This document shows positions 55,804-61,928 of a stretch of 64,000 nt of DNA, one piece after another. Origin of the DNA: Clostridium sp. C105KSO13. Lineage in GTDB: Bacteria; Bacillota; Clostridia; Lachnospirales; Lachnospiraceae. The number at the start of each line of letters is the position of its first letter. The first letter of the stretch is position 1. The notes under the pieces are model-generated. The model ran no database searches. It worked only from the letters and a program-made list of their open reading frames with translations, and was not told the origin of the DNA. The position numbers and the translations under genes are program-made. The stretch is taken from assembly GCF_001517425.1 (NCBI RefSeq), contig NZ_FBWL01000170.1:62001-126000 (forward strand). The letters run 5' to 3'.

Positions 55804-56460
55804 ATGAGAGAATTGTTGAAGCATGCACTTCCTTTTTGGAAGGACTTAACAGAAAATGAACAGAATGCTCTGGCAGATGGTGTGAAGGAAGGTTTGTATA
55901 AAAAAGGTCAGGTACTGCATTACGGGGGAAAACAGTGCGCCGGCGTGCAGATAATAAAAAAGGGACAGACGAGGGTGTTTGTGACTTCGGCAGGAGGCGG
56001 AGAAATCACCTTGTTCAGGCTTCTGGATGGGGACGTAAGTATATTAAGTGCCGCGTGTATGCTAAAAGGGCTGGATATTGAGCTTGACATGGAGATAGAG
56101 GAAGACTCTCTCATTTGTACCATACCAAAAGTGTTATATAAGAATATTAGTGAGAAGAACATTAAAGTAAAAGATTATACACTGGAGATGGTATCGGAAA
56201 AATTTTCGGATATCATGTGGCTGTTTAATCAGTATGTATTTTCCAACGTAGCTGCCAGACTGGCTGATGCAATACTGGAACACAGGGCACTGGCCGGTTC
56301 AGACACGCTGATAATCACCCATGATGCTCTGGCCCGGGACATCGGAACAGCAAGAGAAGTAGTGACCAGACTTTTAAAACAATTTCAAAGAGACGGGCTT
56401 TTAAAACTTGCCCGCGGACGTATTAAAGTGTTAGATGCGGCAAAGCTGGAAAAAGTATGA
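55804..56460 (+). CDS. Crp/Fnr-family transcriptional regulator
   Basis: A 218-residue regulator: cyclic-nucleotide-like beta barrel (about 20-120, KKGQVLHYGGKQCAGVQIIKKG; TLFRLLDGDVSILSAACML), a long dimer helix, and a C-terminal helix-turn-helix (TLIITHDALARDIGTAREVVTRLLKQFQRDGLLKLARGRI spread over 168-207). It has cysteines at 46, 84 and 109 but no Fnr-type iron-sulfur cluster pattern. It starts 11 bases after the PBP gene. A palindrome fitting this family follows 14 bases after its stop, before trxA. Confidence 0.92.
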   Translation: MRELLKHALPFWKDLTENEQNALADGVKEGLYKKGQVLHYGGKQCAGVQIIKKGQTRVFVTSAGGGEITLFRLLDGDVSILSAACMLKGLDIELDMEIEEDSLICTIPKVLYKNISEKNIKVKDYTLEMVSEKFSDIMWLFNQYVFSNVAARLADAILEHRALAGSDTLIITHDALARDIGTAREVVTRLLKQFQRDGLLKLARGRIKVLDAAKLEKV

Positions 56461-56474
56461 CTTCTCACTTCTTT

Positions 56475-56515
56475 TGTGATATTGTCACATAAAAATATAA
56501 AAAGTATGTTATACT
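56475..56515 (+). promoter_or_regulatory. trxA promoter with Crp/Fnr-type palindrome at about -40
   Basis: TGTGA-TATTG-TCACA (56475-56489) is a perfect 5-5-5 palindrome. The -10 box TATACT is at 56510-56515 and no good -35 box exists. A start near 56522 puts the palindrome centre at about -40, the class II activator position of Crp-family proteins. The likely binder is the product of the gene at 55804. Confidence 0.7.
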
Positions 56516-56563
56516 TAATCGTAAGGAAAGATGATTTTCAATGTAAACAAAGGAGGAATAAAT

Positions 56564-56872
56564 ATGGCAATCACAAATGTTACAGCACAAAACTTTGACC
56601 AGGAGGTTTTACAGTCAGATAAGCCGGTACTTGTTGATTTCTATGCAGATTGGTGTGGACCATGTAAAATGATGGCTCCTGTAGTAGAGGAAATTGCAGA
56701 AGAGAAGAAGGATGCTAAAGTATATAAATTAAATATTGATGAAGAGATGGAAATTGCTCAGAAATACGGAGTTATGAGTATCCCTACATTTATCGTATTT
56801 AAGGACGGAAAGATTAGCAAAAAAGATCTGGGAGCAAAACCCAAAAGTGATGTGCTTGCCCTTTTTGATTAA
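56564..56872 (+). CDS. trxA: Thioredoxin
   Basis: A 102-residue disulfide reductase of the cytosol with the active site DWCGPCKMM (C31, C34), a cis-proline in MSIPTFIVFKDG and normal length. I start at ATG 56564 behind AGGAGG; an in-frame ATG at 56531 overlaps the leader. It is monocistronic, with its own promoter and terminator. Confidence 0.97.
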   Translation: MAITNVTAQNFDQEVLQSDKPVLVDFYADWCGPCKMMAPVVEEIAEEKKDAKVYKLNIDEEMEIAQKYGVMSIPTFIVFKDGKISKKDLGAKPKSDVLALFD

Positions 56873-56879
56873 AGAAATG

Positions 56880-56909
56880 TGGTGCCGCTATAATAGTGGC
56901 ACCATTTTT
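56880..56909 (+). terminator. Rho-independent terminator after trxA
   Basis: GGTGCC-GCTATAATAGT-GGCACC is a compact stem followed by ATTTTTG. It lies between the convergent trxA and UvrA-like genes. Confidence 0.85.
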
Positions 56910-56924
56910 GTATAAGGAGAAATT

Positions 56925-59192
56925 TTATCGGTTGCTTGTGGTGAGATATTCTTTCAGACATTTTGCAGTGACGGAAGAGGTACACTTTAGCAATTCCTCC
57001 GGCGCTCCCTGGAATAAAACCTGACCGCCCTGGCTCCCGGCTCCCGGACCCAGGTCAATAATCCAGTCGGCCTGACACATCATTTCAAGATTGTGTTCAA
57101 TTACAATCAACGTACTTCCTGATTCTATCAGCTCATCAAATACTTTCAGCAGTATCTGAATATCGGTAAAGTGCAGTCCTGTCGTGGGCTCGTCTAAGAC
57201 ATAGATTGGTTTAGGTTCTTTTAATTCCACAGCCAGCTTCAGGCGCTGAAGTTCGCCGCCGGAAAGTGTTGTCAGCGGCTGTCCTAAGGTCAAATATCCT
57301 AATCCGACTTCTTTCAGTGGTGTTAGCTTTTTAAGCACCGACTTGTCATTGAAAAACCCAAGTGCCTCATCTATATTAAGTGCCAAAATATCATTGATGG
57401 TTTTTTTGTGATATGTATATTTTAAAACTTTTTCTGTAAAACGTTTTCCATTGCAGACTTCACAGACATCGGTTACACTTTCCATAAAAGCGAGGTCAAG
57501 TTCGGCAGTGCCCAGTCCTTTACAATTGGGGCAGGCTCCTTTTGAGTTGAAACTAAACCAGGAGCTTGCCACATGGTTCTCTCTTGCAAATAGTTCACGG
57601 ATATTATCAAATGCATCCACAAATGTTGCAATATTTGAACGTTTATTTGTCGAAACGGCTTTCTGATCAATGATGCAGCAATCGGGGAAGTATGCAGGAA
57701 AGATCTGGCCAAATAGGGTGCTTTTACCGGAGCCGGCTACTCCTGTTACAATGGTCATCACCCCTTTGGGTACATCCACACTTACTTCGTGTAAATTAAA
57801 TTTAGAAGCCTTTTCAACATGAAACCAGTCTGATATTTTCCGTTGCCCTGCTTTTAACACATGAGGCATCGCAAAACAGCGTGATGTTAAAGTTGAAGAG
57901 GCACAAAAAGCAGAATAATCGCCCATAAAGGTAACTTCCCCGCCATTTTTTCCAGAATGTGGGCCCATTTCAATGATATAGTCAGAAATTTGGATAATAT
58001 CCGGATCATGCTCGACAATGAGTATTGTGTTCCCTTTATCTCTAAGCTGCACGAAAAGCTGATTGATTCGCTTTAAATCAGCAGGGTGGAGTCCTGTACT
58101 GGGCTCATCAAAAATATAGATAAGTCCATTCAGGCTGCTTCCCAATTGGCGGATCATTTTAATCCGCTGTGATTCCCCCCCGGACAAGGTAGAGGTTGAG
58201 CGATTCAGAGTCAGATAGCCAAGTCCTACATTTTTAGCAAATGTCAGCTGCTGCAGCAAGGCTTCAATGATTGTCTTTGCATGAGGGTTCTGGAACTCTT
58301 TGAGGAAATCAATTAATGTGGTGATTGTCATATTTGAACAGTCAGCAATATTTTTTCCATTTATTTTACAATTTAGTACCTGAGAATTTAGCCGTCCTCC
58401 CATACAGACTGGACAGGTTTTTTTCGTTACAATCTGCTCGATATCCTTTTGGTGTAAAGCTGCACTCTGACAGTTCCTGGATAGAAATGAGCGTTTTATT
58501 CTGGGAATCACTCCCTCATATAAAGAAGTAGAGGGCCATTCTTTTGTCGGATGCTCAGGCTTAAAGCCAGATTTATAAAGCAACGTGTCAAGTTCCGGCC
58601 GGGTATAGTCTTTAAGTTTCTTATCGTTGTCGAAGAGTCCTGTGTGGACGTATCGTTTCCAGCGGAAGCTTCCCGGATAAAAGGTCGGAAAGCGGATTGC
58701 TCCTTCATTCAGGGACTTATCCATATTTAAAAGCTTGTCCAGCCTGAACTCCTGTACAACACCAAGCCCCTGGCACTCTTTACACATTCCCTGTGGATTA
58801 TTAAATGAAAAGACAGCAGAATAGCCTGCAAAAGGTGTGCCTGCTCTTGAAAACAAAAGCCGGAGCAGACTGTAGATATCTGTGACGGTTCCCACAGTTG
58901 AACGGGCGTTGTCACCCAGTTTTTTCTGATTGATAATAATGGAAACGGCTAAATTGGAAATGGTATCTACATTTGGTTTTCCATAATGGGGCAGGCGGCT
59001 TCTTATAAAGCTGGAATAAGTCTCGTTTAGCTGCCGCTGTGATTCCGCGGCTATTGTATCGAACACTAAGGCGGATTTTCCAGAGCCGGAAACACCGACA
59101 ACTGTAGTAATCTGATTTTGGGGAATTATTACAGATATATTATTTAAATTCTTTTCCTTCGCTCCAGTAACAATAATATTTTCTTTGCTCAT
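56925..59192 (-). CDS. UvrA-like ABC protein (short, class II type)
   Basis: A 755-residue double-ATPase relative of excinuclease subunit UvrA. It has two P-loops (GVSGSGKSALVFDTI and GVAGSGKSTLFGQIF), two signature motifs (LSGGESQRIKM and LSGGELQRLKLA), and zinc-type cysteine pairs (CKECQGLG, CPVCMGGRL, CPNCKGLG, CEVCNGKRF). True UvrA is about 940 residues; the missing part fits loss of the UvrB-binding/insertion regions, as in DrrC-like UvrA2 proteins tied to drug tolerance. It diverges from the regulator at 59276. Confidence 0.9.
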   Translation of the reverse strand: MSKENIIVTGAKEKNLNNISVIIPQNQITTVVGVSGSGKSALVFDTIAAESQRQLNETYSSFIRSRLPHYGKPNVDTISNLAVSIIINQKKLGDNARSTVGTVTDIYSLLRLLFSRAGTPFAGYSAVFSFNNPQGMCKECQGLGVVQEFRLDKLLNMDKSLNEGAIRFPTFYPGSFRWKRYVHTGLFDNDKKLKDYTRPELDTLLYKSGFKPEHPTKEWPSTSLYEGVIPRIKRSFLSRNCQSAALHQKDIEQIVTKKTCPVCMGGRLNSQVLNCKINGKNIADCSNMTITTLIDFLKEFQNPHAKTIIEALLQQLTFAKNVGLGYLTLNRSTSTLSGGESQRIKMIRQLGSSLNGLIYIFDEPSTGLHPADLKRINQLFVQLRDKGNTILIVEHDPDIIQISDYIIEMGPHSGKNGGEVTFMGDYSAFCASSTLTSRCFAMPHVLKAGQRKISDWFHVEKASKFNLHEVSVDVPKGVMTIVTGVAGSGKSTLFGQIFPAYFPDCCIIDQKAVSTNKRSNIATFVDAFDNIRELFARENHVASSWFSFNSKGACPNCKGLGTAELDLAFMESVTDVCEVCNGKRFTEKVLKYTYHKKTINDILALNIDEALGFFNDKSVLKKLTPLKEVGLGYLTLGQPLTTLSGGELQRLKLAVELKEPKPIYVLDEPTTGLHFTDIQILLKVFDELIESGSTLIVIEHNLEMMCQADWIIDLGPGAGSQGGQVLFQGAPEELLKCTSSVTAKCLKEYLTTSNR

Positions 59193-59208
59193 ATGTGCCT
59201 CCTATAAG

Positions 59209-59237
59209 TTGAATTGTGTGTTAAACCAGTATACAAT
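59209..59237 (+). promoter_or_regulatory. Promoter of the HTH regulator, with a TGACA direct repeat downstream
   Basis: TTGAAT (59209-59214) and TACAAT (59232-59237) are 17 bases apart in the 83-base divergent gap. Two TGACA copies (59245-59249 and 59255-59259), one helical turn apart, lie just after the -10 box and could be an operator. Confidence 0.5.
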
Positions 59238-59275
59238 AAAACCATGACAAGTACTGACATGTTATAGGAGGGGAA

Positions 59276-59797
59276 ATGAGCAAAACAGAAAAATTGTTCG
59301 ATCTGATCAATTATGTGAATACAAAACGCAAATTTACAGCAAATGATGTGGCGGAAGAATTTGGAATCTCGCTGCGGACCGCTCACAGGTATCTGCTGGA
59401 ATTAGACCATATGGGCGTTCCTCTGTATACAGAACAGGGGAGAAACGGAGGTTATCGGACTTTGCAGGGTAGAATGCTGCCGCCTATTATATTCAATGAG
59501 GATGAGGCACTTGCAATCTTCTTTGCTTTCCAATCCCTACAATTTTATAAGTCATTGCCTTTCGAAGTAGATATAAAATCTGCATCAAGAAAACTTTTCC
59601 TAGGTCTTCCCGGGGATGTAAGACCACAAGTAGAAAACCTAAAATCAGTCCTGGCATTTTGGAACAGAGAGAGGGATATAGAATTTACAGCTCACTCTCT
59701 TATGAATATGGGGGAAGATGCACAGGTGATAGAACCACAGGAGATGAAAGAATACATCGTAGCATCCGCCAGAAAGATGTTGAAGCAATATGAATAG
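59276..59797 (+). CDS. DeoR/YafY-type HTH regulator lacking the WYL core (internal deletion)
   Basis: A 173-residue protein. Residues 1-60 are the helix-turn-helix of WYL regulators (FTANDVAEEFGISLRTAHRYLLEL; LYTEQGRNGGYRTLQ), and 65-140 match the linker. Then the frame jumps from DIEFTAHS straight to a typical C-terminal end (GEDAQVIEPQEMKEYIVASARKMLKQY). Relatives are about 300 residues, so roughly 130 residues including the WYL domain are missing in frame. The gene may still bind DNA without its ligand domain. It diverges from the UvrA-like gene. Confidence 0.78.
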   Translation: MSKTEKLFDLINYVNTKRKFTANDVAEEFGISLRTAHRYLLELDHMGVPLYTEQGRNGGYRTLQGRMLPPIIFNEDEALAIFFAFQSLQFYKSLPFEVDIKSASRKLFLGLPGDVRPQVENLKSVLAFWNRERDIEFTAHSLMNMGEDAQVIEPQEMKEYIVASARKMLKQYE

Positions 59798-59839
59798 ATG
59801 GTATCAATTGCCGAGGACCCGCCAATAGCAGAATAGGAT

Positions 59840-59881
59840 AATGTGTAATATTTATAAAACCATGTATAAATATTACACATT
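59840..59881. repeat. Perfect 17-bp inverted repeat between convergent genes
   Basis: AATGTGTAATATTTATA pairs with TATAAATATTACACATT around an 8-base loop. It lies 43 bases after the truncated regulator and before the 3' end of the ABC-F gene. It is AT-rich and has no clear T run on either side, so a bidirectional terminator is possible but not proven. The rest of the gap (59798-60025) shows nothing else. Confidence 0.8.
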
Positions 59882-60025
59882 TGACTTGATTAGTCATTGG
59901 TGCATAGAAAAACTACTCTCAAAAAGTCCTGGCAGACTGGGTGAATTTTCAACTTTTTATCCAAGTCAACCACTTTGGCGGTTGTTCTTTTGCATCTTGA
60001 ATTAACATATCTGGCAATGAGATTA

Positions 60026-61504
60026 TCAGATTTTATATGAAACTTCTACTACCTGTGTAGAAATATTTTTCTGAAACATTTCATCATGCTCTACGAATAG
60101 CATTGTCGGTTTATATTCCATAATCAGTTCTTCTATCTGTATGCGTGAGAGGACATCGATAAAGTTCAAAGGTTCATCCCAGATGAACAAGTGTGCCGGT
60201 TCACATAAGCTTTTTGCCAGAAGGACTTTTTTCTTCTGCCCTTCGCTGAATTGTTCGATGTCTTTGTCGAACTGCATTCTGTCAAATCCCAATTTCCGCA
60301 GTAATGCTTTGAAAACGCTATCGCCCAGCTGATGAATCCGGGCAAAATCGGCAAGGTTTCCCTTTAGCCAGGAGGTATCCTGAGAGATATAAGAAATCTT
60401 TACGCCCGAACCCAGACGGAAGTCACCGTTATAGGGGACCGGCTCTCCGAGTATAAGCTTAATCAGACTGGTTTTTCCACTCCCATTCTTTCCCTTCAGG
60501 CAGATACGCTCTCCCTGTCGTATTGAAAAGCTAATATCATGGCAGATGTCAGTGCTTCCATAGGAGATACTGATATTTTCCATGGACAGCAGCACATCTG
60601 TATGATAAGTCAGGGGGTTCAGCCTCAAACTGTCGGCCGATTCTATATTTTTCAGCAGCTTTTCTTTTTCCGAAATTGCATTTTGCCTTCTTTTTTCGAT
60701 TGACTTGGAACGCTTCATCATTTTGGCAGCCTGATGTCCGATGTGTCCTCTGTCAGGGGCATGAGTTCCTATTTTGGTCTTTTCAATTTTATCCGACCAT
60801 TTGCCGCTTTGTCTGGCAGAGTCCTGCAGTCTGCGGATATCCTGGGAAAGGCGGGCGTTTTGTTCCAGCTCCAGACTATCCTGTGCTTCCTTGTTTGCAT
60901 ACCAGGAAGAAAAGTTCCCTTTCTGCACCTCGATATTGTTTTTGTTTATGGAGAGCACATGATCAATGCAGCCATCCAGAAACATACGGTCATGGGAGAC
61001 AAGTATAAAGCCTTTTTTGGAGTTCAGATACTGGGCCACCTTTTCCCGTGCCGGTATATCCAGATGGTTCGTGGGCTCGTCAATGAGTAAAAACCCATTC
61101 TCTCTCAAAAACAGCGCGGCAAGCAAAACCTTTGTGCGCTCCCCGTTGCTCAGGGTAGAAAAGGGGCGGTAGAGAATCTCCGTTTCTACATCCAGCAGGT
61201 TTAACTCCCGAAAGATCTGCCAGTTCTCTGCTGCCGGATTGATGGATTCTACAATAGATAAAGTCATAGCATCGGGATTTTCTACCTCATAAGGGAAATA
61301 TTCGAAATCTGTACTTGCAGATATAGTACCGCTATAGTCATACTTTCCTAGCAAAAGATTTAAAAAAGTTGTCTTTCCCCTCCCGTTTCTGCCAATAAAA
61401 CCTAGTTTCCAGTCGGTGTCAATCTGAAAGGATACATTTTCAAAAATATTATCATAGCTGCCGCCATAAGCAAAAGTTAAATTCGATACTTGAATTCTAG
61501 ACAT
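60026..61504 (-). CDS. ABC-F ribosomal protection protein, Lsa type
   Basis: A 492-residue protein with two ATPase domains and no membrane segment. Motifs: GRNGRGKTTFLNLLLG, LSNGERTKVLLAAL, LLIDEPTNHLD in the first half; KGKNGSGKTSLIKLIL, FSEGQKKKVLLAKSL, FIWDEPLNFID in the second. The linker of about 80 charged residues (ARQSGKWSDKIEKTKIG) is the antibiotic-resistance domain position. The N-terminus MSRIQVSNLTFAYGGSYDNI is close to Lsa proteins, which protect ribosomes from lincosamides, pleuromutilins and streptogramin A. The start follows AAAGGAGG, directly after an attenuator. Confidence 0.92.
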   Translation of the reverse strand: MSRIQVSNLTFAYGGSYDNIFENVSFQIDTDWKLGFIGRNGRGKTTFLNLLLGKYDYSGTISASTDFEYFPYEVENPDAMTLSIVESINPAAENWQIFRELNLLDVETEILYRPFSTLSNGERTKVLLAALFLRENGFLLIDEPTNHLDIPAREKVAQYLNSKKGFILVSHDRMFLDGCIDHVLSINKNNIEVQKGNFSSWYANKEAQDSLELEQNARLSQDIRRLQDSARQSGKWSDKIEKTKIGTHAPDRGHIGHQAAKMMKRSKSIEKRRQNAISEKEKLLKNIESADSLRLNPLTYHTDVLLSMENISISYGSTDICHDISFSIRQGERICLKGKNGSGKTSLIKLILGEPVPYNGDFRLGSGVKISYISQDTSWLKGNLADFARIHQLGDSVFKALLRKLGFDRMQFDKDIEQFSEGQKKKVLLAKSLCEPAHLFIWDEPLNFIDVLSRIQIEELIMEYKPTMLFVEHDEMFQKNISTQVVEVSYKI

Positions 61505-61527
61505 AAAACATACCTCCTTTGGATATA

Positions 61528-61558
61528 TAAAAACCGCAGAAAAGTCATTTCCTGCGGC
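61528..61558 (-). terminator. Intrinsic terminator in the ABC-F leader
   Basis: Minus-strand CCGCAG and CTGCGG pair across a 12-base loop and are followed by TTTTT, only about 10 bases before the AGGAGG of the ABC-F gene. It would stop transcription before the gene unless disrupted. Confidence 0.85.
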
Positions 61559-61616
61559 TTCTTATAACATATCCATAGCGGTACAAAGCTATATGCGGGT
61601 TTCTTTATATCAGTGG

Positions 61617-61679
61617 TCAAAAACCCGGCAGTCTATATGTCATGAGAAGAAAAATGAATGAGCTTTCCTGCAACAGCAT
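61617..61679 (-). CDS. Possible second leader peptide (20 residues)
   Basis: The frame MLLQESSFIFLLMTYRLPGF begins inside the 3' arm of hairpin 1 and ends at TGA 61619-61617, within hairpin 2. No clear ribosome binding site precedes its ATG; an inner ATG gives MTYRLPGF. Its value is positional: a ribosome at its end would cover the 5' arm of hairpin 2 and free the antiterminator. Confidence 0.35.
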   Translation of the reverse strand: MLLQESSFIFLLMTYRLPGF

Positions 61680-61733
61680 AACAAAAGATAAGCCGATCTA
61701 CCCGACCGGATATTTTTGTTATGCAATGAATTA

Positions 61734-61754
61734 TTAGCAAGAAAACATCTTCAT
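61734..61754 (-). CDS. Possible first leader peptide (MKMFSC)
   Basis: Six codons from ATG 61754 to TAA, preceded by TTGGAG with 9-base spacing. It lies about 25 bases after the predicted transcript start and just before hairpin 1. Short leader frames of this kind are known before antibiotic-induced resistance genes. Confidence 0.5.
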   Translation of the reverse strand: MKMFSC

Positions 61755-61786
61755 TCTTTCATCTCCAATCTTTCTAAGTTGGTCAC

Positions 61787-61815
61787 ATCATAACAAAAAG
61801 GCAGAAAAAAGTCAA
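61787..61815 (-). promoter_or_regulatory. Strong sigma-A promoter of the ABC-F gene
   Basis: Minus-strand TTGACT (61815-61810) and TATGAT (61792-61787) with a 17-base spacer. A plus-strand extended -10 (TGGTACAAT, TACAAT at 61841-61846) nearby may drive addB. Confidence 0.78.
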
Positions 61816-61870
61816 CGGGGAAAAGCACATAAAAATGTGGTACAATGAAAAAAAGGTATCAAAGTCCGCC

Positions 61871-61889
61871 AAAGGGGACAGTCCTCTTT
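61871..61889. repeat. Palindrome AAAGGGGAC-A-GTCCTCTTT, second copy
   Basis: It matches the palindrome at 43618-43636 except for the centre and one base in the right arm, and is likewise followed by GATGT. It lies in the leader of addB, 40 bases before its start. Confidence 0.8.
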
Positions 61890-61928
61890 GATGTAAGTTC
61901 GCTTTGAGAAGACTTCAGGAGGTATTTT

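Larger units (their letters stand above)
61505..61786 (-). promoter_or_regulatory. Long 5' leader of the ABC-F gene with competing hairpins (attenuator)
   Basis: The leader runs about 276 bases from a promoter at 61815-61787. In transcript order: short frame MKMFSC (61754-61734); hairpin 1 with 11-bp perfect arms GCATAACAAAA/TTTTGTTATGC (61724-61714 with 61686-61676); a 20-codon frame (61679-61617) ending CCG GGT TTT TGA; hairpin 2 CGGGTTT/AAACCCG (61627-61621 with 61602-61596); then a terminator (61558-61528). AAACCCGC of hairpin 2 can instead pair with GCGGTTT of the terminator (61537-61531), so hairpin 2 and the antiterminator exclude each other. This is the logic of ribosome-mediated attenuation. 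Confidence 0.75.

Noticed and set aside
59692-59897. Minus-strand short frames in the gap after the truncated regulator
   Set aside because: No ribosome binding site, unusual composition, and they overlap the regulator and the inverted repeat.
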